From Telopea speciosissima (lineage: Eukaryota > Streptophyta > Magnoliopsida > Proteales > Proteaceae): 64,000 bases of DNA. The position numbers were made by a program, and so were the translations under genes. The notes beneath the pieces are model-generated. The model was not told where the DNA came from. It did not search any database and was given only the letters and a program-made list of their open reading frames with translations. Below, in pieces: positions 10,595 through 23,599 of this stretch (positions within the stretch are counted from its first letter, which is position 1; each line of letters begins with the position of its first letter). Where the stretch lies: assembly GCF_018873765.1 (NCBI RefSeq), contig NC_057926.1:57239378-57303377 (forward strand). Direction: 5' to 3'.

Positions 10595-12386
10595 TTGGGG
10601 GGAGATAGGGGATGGGGATAGGCCCCAAGGTGGTTTGAAGTCACTTTGAACTCATGACCTGTTATTTGAGGAGTTGATCTTTTGCCAACTGAGTGGACCC
10701 CTTGGGGTGAGAATTGATCATTTTTAACATGGACGGACGCTATCGATCTTTACATCAGTTAGATTGGCATCAGGAGAGGACATTTACATCAAACTATCAT
10801 CCAACAAATGGGTGAGGTGAGATGACAGACTGACGATAAAGGATTCTTTTCTCTATAAACACTATTTCTTTCTTTCTTTCGAGAATTTGATGTCTTCAAA
10901 CTTTGTTTCTTGCATATATCGATCAAACATCTTTACTTACTCACTTTTATTAGCTGGACAATAATTGCAAGCTCATCTCAGCGGTCAGTTCATTTCTTCT
11001 TTTGTTCTTCCTTCTAAACAACAATTATTTTGTTTCATGACAGAGGGAGGTCTCGTGCTTGTCGCTTGTAGTTGGAGTCCATCGTTCAACATTGATTTGT
11101 TCTCTCTCTCCCTCTCTCTGCCTCTTTTTTCGATTAATGGTATGAAGAAGCTGAGTGGTTGTGTTCCATTATCACATTCGTAAATAATAATGCCTCCTTA
11201 CAGTTAGTTTCTCTTTTTACAATTTTTACGATTTTACATGTTGAGTATGAATAGCCATAGAATTGAGGCGTACACAGAGTCACAGGCGCATATTGGGCAC
11301 GTCCAATTGTGAAAAAGAATCTATTACCAAAAAAAAAGAATGATATAAATTTGTGAAAAAGAATCCAACCATAGAGATGGAGTCTTCCATGGGTGGCATT
11401 TCTATGGTTGAACAAGATTTTATTCCTATATAATTTTATAATTTTATTTGTCTCATTAAGATAATTCATGTAGAATAATCTCCCTTCAGGTCAAGGAACC
11501 TTGCTATATAATGTTAAAAGGGCTAAGACAAAATATTATGGGCACATGGTAGCTTCTTAAAACCATGTACAGCAGATCTGAAGCTGAGAAAACATATTTT
11601 ATAGCTACTTTCCTGATTTTACAGTGAAGATATGCACCTTAAAAATATGAATTCTACGATATGAATCCAACGATCTCAGCCAACTCTGTGGTTATTAGTC
11701 AGAAAATCTCTCATTACACACCTTTATTTGGCGTTTGTATTTCAATTGTCTTTTTTAAGTTGAGTTACCAAACTTTAAGTTCACCCATGTAACTCAAAGA
11801 GTCTCCAATCCATATGAATTTCAACCTGAAAATAAAGATGTACATGGGCTGAGCTCGGTCGGGCAAAAGGTCAGATAAACCCAATATTCAAGATCAAAAT
11901 ATAAAATACACACTTGATTTGAAATATACATCAATGACAGAATGTGTCCTTTCCATAAAAAAAAAAAAACGATAGAATGTCTCCCATCTAATTAGCAAAC
12001 TCAATTTGAATAACCAAGCTTATGAGACAAGTCTCACCCCTGGAGAGTAACAAAGATATGAACCCAGTGCTAAAAAAAAGGTTAAGAATGAATAAATATT
12101 TTACTGCTAGAAGAATTCACAACAAAAATGTAAAATAATATGTACATAAACAGCTAAGAATCATCCTGATCAACCAATCTTCATCCTGTTATATGGTGTT
12201 GGCCACAGATACTGTCCTTTTGTTCCACTCCATGTAAAGCAAAGTCATATCCGGTGACAAGCATTTGAACCTATTCTTGAACCTAAATTGAGAAGAGAGC
12301 AATGTGGATTCAGTGACCTATACTGCTATACACCTTGAGATCATACAAAAATTGACCAATTACTAATTGCGCAAGCAGGTTCTACC
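10595..12386. other. intergenic, no gene recognised
   Basis: AT-rich sequence with short unrelated ORFs. The part from about 12180 to 12386 is probably the 3' untranslated region of the M50B-like gene, which ends at 12387 on the minus strand. Confidence 0.4.
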
Positions 12387-15300
12387 TCAAGACATGATGA
12401 CAAGTCCAAGATACATGGATCCACAGAGAAACATAAATGATATTAATCCCCTGTGAGCAGTGTTACCTTGGTTAGTAAATCTGGGGATGGAAAAATACAG
12501 TGCACACAAGAATAATGTAAAATAATGCCGCAGAAGTATAGAATGATACTGCCCAGGTCTTTAAATACCGCAAATTTAAAAAACGCATCATAAGGTACAT
12601 AAACTACACATTTTCCAAAATAAAGTATTAGTGTTATCCTTCAACAAAGAATTAAATAATTATGAAGGTACCATTATTTACAGGTTTAGAAAAGCAAAGA
12701 AAAAGAACACTATAATTAGGAGATAATGCTCATACTCATGCCCTATCCAGTGCTCAGTTCTCACCAAATGACTCCCCATGCAACACCATTACAGGGGCAA
12801 GGACAAACTTCTGCAAACTTTTCAGCATCACTGGAATGAACTCTTCGAGATATGAGATCATCATATATATCTGCATCAATAAATGCATGATACACCAGTA
12901 TCACCTCAGGATTACAAAATCATTAATTTCCAAAAACACTCAAACAGATTCACTGAAAGTAATCTTAGTTGAGGCCATACCGTAAACCGAAAACAAGCTG
13001 TTCATTATGCCTGCAGTCAGCCAAAACCAAAACCAAAACCAATATAAGCTATGTATTGACTTCCAGATAGAGGAAAACAAAGAGATCCATAGTCTGCTTC
13101 ATTAAGAAAAGGAGAGATAATTCATCCAAAAAAAAAAAAGAAAAGGAGAGATCTAATCAGACTAGTATATACCGATGAACAGAATGATGTACCGCAGAAT
13201 GCGAATCTTTGTTGTTTCTTGCAAAATCCAAACAATGCCAAGGAAGATAATGAACCCTGAATAGTTAAATACTGAATATTAATAACTTGAGAATGTATAG
13301 TGGCATCCAATAAAGCAGAACTATCAAGGTCGAGAAAGATGTTACCAATGCAAAGTCCTCGAAGCGTCCACTGTTTGATCAATTGATCGTCAGAGGGAGT
13401 ACAACCAAGCCAACACAGACACGAGTTAAAGAATGAAAAAAGTATTAACACTAAAACTCTACACAACAAAGAAATTTCATTATAAAACCAACTTGCATCT
13501 GTATATAGTAGATGAAGCTTATCAAACCATTTTTCTGATTTATAGAAACAAAAACAACTCACATTTTTAGCAACAAAGAGTACTATAAGTAAAGCAACAA
13601 CAAAACATCCGGCAGCAATTCTTGCAGTTAAAAGATTTGTGGAAGCCAGTATAAAAACCATTCCCCAAAATGAGGAACCAAGATCTGCATGTAGATCATA
13701 AAAAAAAAATTAAATTAAATTAAATTCCCAAGAGATCAAGTTCAAAACATGATAATATGGACCCTACAATGTGTTGCAGATAACTGTGCAGCAAAATAGA
13801 ATTCAGATCAAGATAAAGAAGCCAATGTAATGATGAATTAAAAGAGCACAAAACAAGGATAGAATTATATTTACATCCGGCTGGCAAAATTAACCAATAA
13901 ACACCACCACGTGTTTGTGTCACTCCACCCTCATTTGCATGAACCTGGATTCCCTCCACCTGCATATCAGGGTAGATATAAACTAACTAAGCATGCCATA
14001 AGCACATTAGGTGATAAGGACAAATCTATAGACCAAACAGGTAGTAACATCCTAATTAACAATGGTCATCTGTGACAAGAATGACTATACTCATAACTGC
14101 TTTAATGTGAAACACAGTTTCTTATTTCATGAAGTGAGACACATTAGTAAATGTATTGAGAAGTTGACGGTATAATGAAAAGATCCAAAGTAGAAATATA
14201 AATAAATAAAGCAAATCTGAAAACTGAAATAATTTTTTCTCAAATAATCTAAGAAATTTAATAATGAACTAACATTATTCATTTGATCTTGCATGCCATA
14301 GATGGAAAAGTAACAAAAAGCTTCATCATGAGGAGTGAACATCATGTGCAAACATTTTGCAAAGAAATAATTAATAGTCTTCTTGTGTAGGGCTGAAATC
14401 ATCAAATCGGTAAGGATGGTGCTGTTCAAGTTCCAAGAAGAGGGATCTGACATGGGCAGAAACCAGCAGTAGGCTTGAAGCATTTTCATTGAAGATTAAG
14501 ACCCAAAAGAGGTGTTACAATTGGACTGATTTTAGATCCATCAAGGAGCAACCCACAAGCCAAATCAAAGGTACTGATACGATACCGAAAAAATATTTAT
14601 GTTATTATGTGACCTGATATGGTCGATACATGGTCAATACCTATCAATACATTCGATACATCTCTTGTAAACTACAGAACAATATCCGTGATTGTAAAAC
14701 ACTTACTGAGAGTTCCTTTAAGGCATTCTAATCAAGTTTTTTTTGGCAAAAAAAAAACCTTGATTCCTTGCTTAAAAGCGTAGTACTGTTGATTTCATAA
14801 TCATTTGGGGATTAAACAGCCTACAATAAAGGATCGAAACCAGATTTGTGCAAGAACATTTATTCATCAAAACTTTGAATTTTTTACTCAAATATTGATT
14901 TTTAGTGTCGTTTTAACCAATAACTCACTAGATTAGTGAAAAACAACTTGAATGATTGCATCAAGCTAGGTTTTCTTTTGCAATGATACGCATCTAAACC
15001 TTAAATCCTTCCCAACTAAAATTGACATTTTTTTGGTATTAGTACATGCAAAAAACCTTCTAATATGCATAATTAATTGAATGCCCTTATCTCATCGTAC
15101 TTTGTTCTCCTTTTTATACATTATATATTTTACTAATTATATTGTTTTATGCTTCAAAGAGGGCGGGCCTCGGTGCAACAGTAAGGTTGCTCCATTACGA
15201 CCTAGTGGTCGAGGATTCGAGTTGGGAAACAACCTCTCCACGAAGCGGGGGTAAGGTTGCGTACATTATGGCCCTCCCTAGACCCCGCAGTGGTGGGAGC

Positions 15301-17733
15301 CTCATGCGCTAGGTATGCCCCTTTTTTTAAGTGTTTTATGCTTCAAAACCATATTTTGCATGTATCCTAAAAATTCCATAGAATCTATACATTTCTTGAC
15401 CATTTCCATGTGAATCTTTAGTGTATCTTGCATCTCTCCGATACGATACAATACATCTCTTAAAATCACACTTCCAATACGATACTCGATACTTTAAACC
15501 TTGCCAAGGGATAAAAGACATAGGTGCACAACACAAACCCCTCGCACTTACAAGGGATCGAACAACCGACCTTCTTGCTTTGTTACCATGTTACAACCGC
15601 TTATCTTAAAAGCTCGAGTTGTTAAGTAGGGGTAACAACAATCTATATTAACACAACAAAAGGAGAAACAGTCAATTAGATTTTTGACATGCTGCAATTA
15701 AGAGCAATAAATAAAAGGACTGCAAAAATCATAATCTCTGTTATAGCTTTTATTATCAAATTACCAGATCCAATTGATAGGAACTTTCAACTTAGACAAA
15801 ATCACTCAAGATATTCTTAAGTTTTCTTAAGTTTCATTTGCATGCTAATTAACAAGAAAAGGTAGCAACAAATTTAAGAGTAAAAAGAAAGGGTATCTTT
15901 CTCACCCTCCAAATTTCTGTCATGAATGTTTGATGGCAAACATTTAAGAGACACATGCCACTGAAAGAAAAATGGCATGATCCCACAACATACCATGTAA
16001 CTGCATAAGAAAGCCGCTGTTTCCAATTTTATTTTCCTTAAGTTTGTAACCATGAAGAAAATTCTTTTGTCGATTGCGATGAGTCAATGACTTTTAGAGA
16101 TCCAAACTATTTCATGAGTGATCTATCAGACTGTGGATCAATCCAGATGATGCTTCTAGCATACCTCTAGTCTCAAACTCCAACAAAAATGCATGGGTTC
16201 CTTAGTAAAACAAGATATAGAAGATATCCTTTTCTAATGTAATTCATATAATTGCTGTCAATTGCCAAGAGATCTGCCCAAAGATATCGCTAGGCAATGA
16301 TTTATAATGATTGAAGATATTTAGAATCATCATAATATCTTTGCAATAATATCCCTTTGCAAAGATAAATATGGTCCAATTGCTGTATCCAAACTCTGCC
16401 CCATGATACACAAAGTAAGAGTGGTGATGGAAATATGTTGGAACTGCCAAAGAGAGGCCCTGGCACTAGCCTTGTTTCATTCCCAGTGAAGAGAGTTGGA
16501 AGAGTACGGAAGACATCATCCCCCCCCCCCCCTTCTCCTTCTAAATTATATTGCCATTCTTTTGGTTTAAAAGTTGTTGCTGTGGCTATTGCATTCTTGT
16601 TAGTTATTATTATTATTATTAGCTATTACTGATTCAAGTTCAGATTCCATATTTAAAACCTTAAAGGTGTGGCTGAGAGTTGAATTCCAACTGCCAATCT
16701 GATGCATTCAGACCCCTTCAGTAAGTTAAAGCTACCGTAAGTTCGCTTCAGCCAGTGCCTTTTCCAGTTAAAGTAGGTCCAGGGAATGCTAGACTGATGA
16801 TTCACAAAGAATTGATGAAAAATAGTTGAGTACAGGCTAGCTTAAAGCTGTAAGAGGCTGTGAAGATATTTTATCATTAAACAGTGATTCTAGAACTACA
16901 CGAAGTCAATGAGGAAGGATTTGCTAATCCAAGCAATGAAGTCATCTTACTTAAAAGATATATGCTTATATCAACACAAGTATGAAGTCTATTACACCAA
17001 GTACTTCAAAACTTTCATTAGCATTAACAAAACTATGTGCATTGCTAAAATGGAAATTAATGGGAAGGAGTGGAGTTGCTTACATGACCACATGTTAGTT
17101 TGCAAGCTAAAGCATGGCTCGCTTCATGAAGAAAGACAGTAATAAGCTTGAAAGGTGTCAACAATATTGTCCTCCATAGCTACAAGGATCCAAATTCCAA
17201 ACCCAAAAAAAGAGCTATTTTAGCAAACAAGGTGGATGGATTATTAAGAAGAAGCAAGAATATTAAATATAATATGTAAAAATAAAAACAGCTTGAAAAT
17301 CTATAAAACTATATTGATTTATATAATTTAATTAGCTAGCACCCACACGCATCTGGATTCAAAAGTAGAATGTCCTTGAAATCGTAAAATCCATTGAAGA
17401 AAAACAGATTAAATGACCAAAATTTCAAAAGAAAGTACCGATGAACTTCTAACTAAATGATTTCCTTAATTTTCCCAGCAACACAATCAAAGTACAAGTG
17501 GTGGTTCCTGGTATTTATTCTGAAAGTAGTAAAGAAAGATCCTCCGACCCAAAGAAGGGGGGAAAAACATATACACATACAAAGAGGAAGATTTAGCACG
17601 AAAAGTGGCTATTGAACGTAAAGAGAGAGGGAGGAAGTCATACCGCGAGGATCACAACAGAGAAGATTCCTATGGTGATTAAGAAGGCAACCTGCTCATT
17701 ATTACAACAGTTTTTGAGTTCCCAATTTGGCAT
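12387..17733 (-). CDS. peptidase M50B-like membrane protein (9 exons)
   Basis: Nine exons give 233 residues: 17733-17644, 17179-17084, 13959-13875, 13684-13563, 13371-13347, 13256-13173, 13010-12981, 12870-12765 and 12450-12387. Reading phase is kept across every junction and all introns are GT-AG. The start MPNWELKNCC lies in good context and is followed by a hydrophobic segment. The second exon carries TVFLHEASHALACKLTCGH with the HExxH zinc motif at residues 48-52. Then come GGVTQTRGGVYW, LPAGYLGSSFWG, several hydrophobic helices, WTLRGLCIG, a cysteine-rich CPCPCNGVAWGVIW and a final helix. This is the plant M50B-like family (Arabidopsis At1g67060 type). Intramembrane metalloprotease activity is suggested by family and motif, not shown. 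Intron 2 is about 3.1 kb and contains a SINE. Confidence 0.93.
14566..15503. mobile_element. possible hAT-like element in M50B-like intron 2
   Basis: The left end CAAAGGTACTGATACGATAC and the right end CGATACTTTAAACCTTG are roughly inverted, and both are followed inward by GATACGATAC-type motifs. The flanks (CCAAAT and CCAAGGG) give only a weak target duplication. The termini resemble those of the element at 52100. The SINE at 15159 would be inserted inside it. Low confidence. Confidence 0.28.
15159..15331 (+). mobile_element. Au-type tRNA-derived SINE
   Basis: The sequence has a tRNA-like head with a B-box-like GGATTCGAGTT. It is followed by the body typical of plant Au SINEs: GGAAACAACCTCTCC, GGGGTAAGGTTGCGTACAT, CCCTCCCTAGACCCCGCAG and GTGGGAGCCTCATGCGCTAG. 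It ends in a short T run. A perfect 16-bp target-site duplication (TGTTTTATGCTTCAAA) flanks it at 15143-15158 and 15332-15347. It lies in the antisense direction within intron 2 of the M50B-like gene. Confidence 0.92.
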
Positions 17734-18346
17734 CTCTGATGACTAATTCTGGTGAGAAACCAAAAAAAAAAAAACAAAAAACTGCCCTTCCAATCTACCA
17801 CACTGTTGTTGGCCCTCAAACGACCCAAAACGTGGAAGACGATTTAGTAATTTTCCGAATACCACCGGTACTTTTTGCAAATGGGATATGTAGAAGAGAC
17901 TACAACACTATAACTCAGAGATTGAAAGAGACAGAGAGTGTGTGAAAGCCTATGGTGGTTAAGAAAGAATGAGGAACGTGGGTGGAAATATCAGACGTGC
18001 CTGCCTGACAACAACTCCGACGCGCCCATTTGAGTTCCGTGAGAAGAATTTTCAAAGGTTTTTTAAGTCTTTTTTTATTTTCTGGTCTTTCCTCCGACAC
18101 GGTCACACAGCACAGCAAAGCGGGGATTGGCTAAAACTAGAACCTTTTGGTCGTCCTTTCCAAACCAACCAGGAGGAGAGGAGGACCAGTCTGCAGCGGG
18201 TCACAGCTCCAATCACTTGAAGGTGCCGGTGAAACACCAAAGCCAGGGGCCAGGCGCAGGGGGTGTGGAACCCGCTGTATGACCGGAGAGGAGCCAGGGG
18301 CATCCCAATTCCTAGCCAAACAACCGCGTTTATCTTCTTTTTTTTT
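17734..18346. other. upstream region of the M50B-like gene
   Basis: Presumed promoter and leader of the minus-strand M50B-like gene. Short ORFs on both strands have no recognisable family. A MULE-like element starts about 610 bp upstream of the start codon. Confidence 0.4.
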
Positions 18347-18493
18347 GGATTTTTTACAAATGCCCCCCTGAAAATATCCATTTGTCCAAATGTCCCCTTT
18401 CAACTTTTTTAATTGCAAACTCTCCTTACTTTCAAAACATTGTAGCACTTTGGTCCAATCCATTAGTATGGAACGTTAGAGATTAGTTTCAGG

Positions 18494-19095
18494 TAGGGGT
18501 GTTAATGGGTCGGTGCGGGTTCGGTTTTGGTGTGGCTTTTAGATAAATCGAGGCCAATCCAATAAGAACTTTTTGGTTTCGGCTCGGTTTCGATTTCGAT
18601 GCGATTTGGTTTCATGTCGGTTTTGGTTTATGATAACGGGTTGATATCGGTTTGGATTCGATTCGATACTGGATTTTTTTAAACAAGTTGGATTCGATTT
18701 GTGTCTATTTTCTTCTCTTTCTCTTTTCAACTACATAAAATATTTCATTAACCCCACACTTAAAAAGGAGATCAATGGAACAAACATTGTTACAAATCAA
18801 TTTCCCTATTTTCATAACCTCATACTCATTGATTTGTAATAATTTATCTTACAACCATAAATTTACTTAGTAATATTGAAATCAATTCAATGATTCATAA
18901 CCTTATACTCATTATTTTCTTATCGGTTTCATTCGGTTCGGTTTTCGATTTGTTATCGATCGGTTCGATTTTCAACCGGTTCCATCATACCCCAGTCCAA
19001 AACCGAACCAATAAAGATCGATTCGGTTCGATCTCGGGTTTTTTCGAACGGTCCCGATCGATCTTAACGGTTCCGTCTAGGTTTTGACACCCTTA
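18494..19095. mobile_element. non-autonomous hAT element nested in the MULE left repeat
   Basis: The termini TAGGGGTGTTAA and, inverted, TAAGGGTGTCAA fit the TAGGG-type hAT ends common in plants. An 8-bp target duplication with one mismatch flanks it (GTTTCAGG at 18486-18493; GTTTCAAG at 19096-19103). The interior repeats CGGTTCGGTTTTCGA-like motifs near both ends and has no transposase. Removing it restores the continuity of the surrounding MULE-like repeat. Confidence 0.82.
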
Positions 19096-19382
19096 GTTTC
19101 AAGGAATCTAATAACCAAAATGCCCTTCTAATAAAAGCACACCAAAATTAAATAATAAAATGATCAAATTGCACTTATCTTCCCCAAATCGTTTAGGGTT
19201 GAAACTGAAATTTTTTCCCCAAATTGGTTAGGGTGTGAACCCATCTGGAAAGCAAGAGATCAGATTTCGTATTCATGGGAAAGAGAGGAGAAGCATAAAT
19301 GAAGAACTGATGCAAGCATGTCTTTCTCCGAGGAAGCTAGAGACGATCACAGAGGAAGACATATCGAATGGGTTCCAAGCTC

Positions 19383-19598
19383 CTCCAAGAAGATTCACGA
19401 TTGTTTTTCCATCTTTTCTTTTTATCTCTCTCCTCTCTTTTGGTATACAGAGAACCAGTTTTGGTGTCGAAAATTTCCATTGATATTTGAGGTCCAAACT
19501 TCTCCAAGAAGATTCAAGATAGCCTTTTTATCTTGTATTTTTATTTCTCTCTTCCTTTGCTTTCATATACATAGAACCATTTTCCATTGAGATTTGAG
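19383..19598. repeat. two-copy tandem repeat, period about 115 bp
   Basis: CTCCAAGAAGATTCA(C/A)GAT..., then TTTTTATCTCTCTCC-like and ACATAGAACC-like blocks ending TTTCCATTGA.ATTTGAGG, occur twice in tandem with moderate divergence inside the MULE-like element. Confidence 0.7.
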
Positions 19599-21001
19599 GG
19601 CTGCTAGACTTAGATGAGAAAGTACCCTGTGATAGAATCCTGGCCCTGTAAAAGAAAGTGGTCGATTTTGTAAATTAAAGTTTTAATAGGAATGAAAAAT
19701 GGTAGATCAGTTATCGATAAATCTCTTTTCTTTTCTATTTGCATCAGTGAGTGAAGAGTAGGAACAATTGTTCTCCCTGGATTTATTTTTTTCGATTCAT
19801 TCAGATCTTTCAGTTTTCGTTCTATTTGTTTAAAATTTGATACCTTTTCATTTTCGTCTTTTAAAATCTCATTTCCCCTTAGTCTATCTTCTGCGATTTC
19901 TGATGCAACGAAGCAATCGAAGAAAAAAAAAAAAAAAATTTGTGGAGCAACATGTGAAATCTGTTTTGTGATTCAATCAGTGCTCCTGCATCTCAAATTC
20001 CATGATCAATTGCCCCTAAAAAACCAAACTTAGTTTTTATTTGCAAAAAATAGTGTATATAATCCACCAGATGCTGGAAATAAATCCAGGAAGAACAATG
20101 AACAGAAACAGATCTAAAATCTAAACAGAAAAACGTTGAGAAACAAGTAAGAACGATGGACAAAAAGTAATGAAACTGAACCCTAATTTATAGAAACCCT
20201 AGAACGAATGAACGTATACTGATGAAGGAGGACATAAATATCTTCCGGGTATGGTTTAGGGTTTGATTTTTTTTTATTTATTTTTTGGGTAAGATTTAGG
20301 GTTTGATTTTCAGTTTCAAACCCTAAAAGATTTGGGGAAGATGAGGGTAATTTGGTCACTTTACTTTAATGGTCATATGTGGTTAGTGAGAGCTAGTTTG
20401 ATCATTCTATCCTTTCAAGGGCAAAATAGTCAAAAAATGGTCAAAAAAGTCCAACCGTTTTCAGATAACGTTCCACAATAACAGATTGGACCAAAGTGCT
20501 ACAATGTTTTGAACGTAGGGGAAATTTGCAATTAAAAAAGTTGAAAGGAGGCATTTGGACAAATGGACATTTTCGGGGAGAATTTATAAAAAATCCTTTT
20601 TTATTTTTTTATTTTTTTTGTTATTGGTTGTTTCTCACTTTATTATTTGACCAATGTTTTGTTACGTTTTTTTTTTTTTTTTTGGGTGCAATGTTTTGTT
20701 ACGTTTAAGACACGCACCTCGGACTCTCGGAGGATGAAATTTCAATCTTCAACCTTGTCGTCCACAAGGTTTTTAAGTTTACGGTATTGGCGCGGTATCA
20801 AATGTCTACTAATATATTTTTAATAAAATTGAAAAGAAGAAATTAATCATAAAATATTAAAAATATCTACTTTGTTTCTAGAAATAATAAAATTCAGACA
20901 ATCATTCTTCTAATAGCTAACCGCGGGGACATGGACAATGAAGGCCTGCTCCTTAATACGAAAATTGATAATATTGTTCATAATAGATTTCAAATGTAAA
21001 A

Positions 21002-22406
21002 GGGAAAATTTCATGGGCACCCCTTGTAAGTATATGAAATTTCACGGACATGTCAAACTATATCAAAATATCAATCTTCCCCCCAATGTTAAGCACAGTT
21101 AACACCCAAAGTTGAAATGTCCATTTTAACTCCTAAGTAGTTATTTAAATAAATAAAATAAAGAATGAAATCCCATCCTCCCATCTTCTTCAACTTTCCT
21201 TCTTTTTATTTTTAATTCTTAAAATATCAACTTCAAATTTTGCAGGTCACTGTCGATTGCAAATAGCAAATAAACTGAATCGCCCTTGGCCAATTGTCAA
21301 GCAACCGTAGGCTAGCAACCCTCTCGGCCACGGGTTGCGATGGGTTTAACTGCCGCTGCCATGGGTTGGGTTGCTGGTACGGGGTATGCGAGGGGTAAGA
21401 GAAAAAAATAGCCGTCGACCAAACAGCCAAACAGCTACAGGCGGCAAGGGTTCTCGAGGCCAGCCATGCGGCAAGGGTTCCTAGTTCCTACAGACATATC
21501 ATTGCTGCAACGGAGGTTAACGTAATATTTAGAGGACTGGATGCCTGGATCTAGGCTGATTACATGGTGATGCACCGTCCTGAATATGAAATAATTTGCT
21601 TATGTTTGGGAGTGAATAACTTCAATAATTTGATCAAACTCCAAACCTCTCTGCATCAATTTATAATAAAGCCATTAGTGATCAGACATTAGTGGGAAAG
21701 ATCAAGCCGATTGAAAACTAAATTTTTTTTTAAGATAAAAGAAGACTTCTACCCAGATTTGGGAAAGATTTCACCACGCTCAAAACTGTGAAGTTGTGAA
21801 GTTGTTGCAATGTTATGATTTCACCCATATTGAAAACTTTTTTCTTTTTTTTTTTTAAAGATAAAGAAGACTTCTACCCAGATTTGGGAAAGATCAAGCC
21901 GGTTAGCCAGACATGGAGAAGGATTTGCATAGCTGGAGGATCTGCAACTTCTTGGCCGCAGGCCATCAACCCTAGATCTGGATTTTTGTTTTGTGTGCAA
22001 AACAATAAGATATAGATGACGATCTCTAGGCAGAAAATAGATTTTACTCTACTCGTTTAAACCTCAAATACAGTATCTCCTTTTTTTTTCTTTTTCTTTT
22101 TTCTGGTTCATCTTGAAATTTCTCAGTTCTTGCTTCTTCTACCTTAGACCCAACGAATTGAAGACGATGAAAAGAATGGTTTGTAATTTGGGTTTCACCC
22201 TTAAGGGTATTATGGGAAGTTCACCCTATGGTAAGGGTAATTTTGTCATTATAAAAGAACTAACAGTAACTTAACTGCACTGACCTAATGGGGTGGACTG
22301 AGTTGAAGTAAAAACATAAAGTAAGGGTAGTCTGTGATATTTTGCCAAAGTTTGGCATGTCCGTAATATATTAGATACTTACAGGGGGTGTCCGTGAAAT
22401 TAACCC
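21002..22406. mobile_element. MULE-like element with 9-bp target duplication
   Basis: The left end reads GGGAAAATTTCATGGGCACC. The right end, reverse-complemented, reads GGGTTAATTTCACGGACACC, and similarity continues about 80 bp inward through TGTAAGTAT and CGGACATG(T/C)CAAACT. A 9-bp duplication with one mismatch flanks it (AATGTAAAA at 20993-21001; AATATAAAA at 22407-22415), the size expected for Mutator-like elements. No transposase or captured gene was recognised. A segment with AAGAAGACTTCTACCCAGAT is duplicated in tandem at about 21735 and 21862. Confidence 0.85.
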
Positions 22407-22415
22407 AATATAAAA

Positions 22416-23053
22416 AAGAAGAAACACAGTGTCACGGCCATGCATGATGAGAAGGGGTGGGAATGAAAGTCGTAAGCTCCTGTTTTGCACTCAGACCTTT
22501 TTGATCTGTCAGCCCTTCTTCATAGCATGGTCAAGTCCTGATGCCGAGGAAAAACTTGCTTTGATGATGTGGCATTCTGCAAGAAGAAAAAACGTTAGAG
22601 ACCGCCCGGAGAAGACTCCAGAGAGGGAATCTTCGACACTCAAGTCAGTCCAAAGCAGCAATCAAAGAGAAAGGGAACTGAGGGAAAGTGAGCTCTCCGT
22701 ACCTCGGTCTCCCACCTGCTATCTATAGCGGAGGGCATTCTTCGAGGTGGTTGTACTTTCATAGTTCATTGCTACTTGGAGTCTTCCAAAGTCGTGTTAG
22801 AGTGGGACAGTTATTCCTCCCTTCTTGAGTGATCTCCAACAAATATGGGATATCAGTTAGTTGCGAAGCTCGGTCACATAGGGGTTATGGGTTCTCCTAA
22901 CTTGTATGGCAAGTTAGTAAGGTTGCCGTCTTTATCAAGTTTATTAGTTGATAGGGTTTGGCTCCACGTGTTTTCATTCTATTGGTCATGACATTTTTGC
23001 TCCTATCAAGTTCCAAAAGAATTCCCTGTATTATATGAATATCGAATTATTGT
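22416..23053. other. no gene recognised
   Basis: A 99-codon ORF at 22429-22728 has no recognisable motif. A GTTTGGCTCC at 22958-22969 resembles the outer edge of the right inverted arm (GATTTGGCTCCTGTCC), hinting that the left arm was interrupted by about 85 bp. Confidence 0.35.
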
Positions 23054-23599
23054 TCCTGTCCGGCCGTGGCGGGAGCTGGAGTGTTCAGCACCCATCTAGG
23101 ATGGACAGGAGACCATCCGACAGCGAATTTTTGGGTTTCCCTAGTTTAACCCATTTGCTTCCTTCGTCCTCTCTCACCCGGCTTCTATGACGAACCCGAC
23201 CCGTTTCCTTTTTGAAATTTGAAACTTGACGAGACCCAGATTTGTTTAACCCGTTTCGTCTTCCCCCTTTTCTTTCTTTCCCCTTTCTTTTCTCTCTCCA
23301 TTTCTTGACCTCGCGACGAACCCTAGCAGCGGCGACACCTCATCTCGTTGCGACAAACTCTATTCCAGAGCGACAAAGGGGAGCTCCACTGGTTGAGGGA
23401 CGAACGGCGGCGAGCAACGAGCGGCAACGAGTGACCTCGCGACGAACCCTAGCGGCGGCGACACCTCATCTCGTTGCGACAAAGGGGAGCTCCATTGGTT
23501 GAGCGACGAACGAGCAGCAGCGAAAGGTTCTTCATAGACAGAGGTATTCTCGTCCAGTTCTCTTAACCTTCTTCTGCTGCAAACTTTGTATTATTCATG
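23054..23599 (+). repeat. left arm of a large inverted repeat (~540 bp)
   Basis: Starts TCCTGTCCGGCCGTGGCGGG. It continues through GTTTAACCCATTTGCTTCCT, GACCTCGCGACGAACCCTAG and GGGGAGCTCCACTGGTTGAG to the block TTCTGCTGCAAACTTTGTAT. The reverse complement of nearly all of this appears at 33779-33374 and then, beyond the copia-1 insertion, at 27055-27004. The GACCTCGCGACGAACCCTAG block is itself duplicated in this arm (about 23309 and 23431). Confidence 0.85.

Larger units (their letters stand above)
18347..20596. mobile_element. MULE-like element with long terminal inverted repeats
   Basis: The left end GGATTTTTTACAAATGCCCC and the right end, reverse-complemented (GGATTTTTTATAAATTCTCC), start a long inverted repeat. 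It includes CCATTTGTCCAAATG, CAACTTTTTTAATTGCAAA and AACATTGTAGCACTTTGGTC on the left and their complements on the right. Weaker similarity continues past the nested hAT element, up to the CTTCCCCAAATC..TTTAGGGTT blocks at about 19180-19215 and 20305-20340. T-rich flanks prevent a firm target duplication. No transposase was seen. The interior holds an unrecognised frame at 19235-19483 and a tandem repeat. Confidence 0.62.

Noticed and set aside
13122-13661. 179-codon minus-strand ORF as a single gene
   Set aside because: It is a read-through of parts of three exons and two introns of the M50B-like gene; the spliced model fits the family and keeps phase throughout.
18137-18463. Minus-strand ORFs near the M50B-like promoter
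   Set aside because: They cross the MULE terminus at 18347 and have no recognisable motif.
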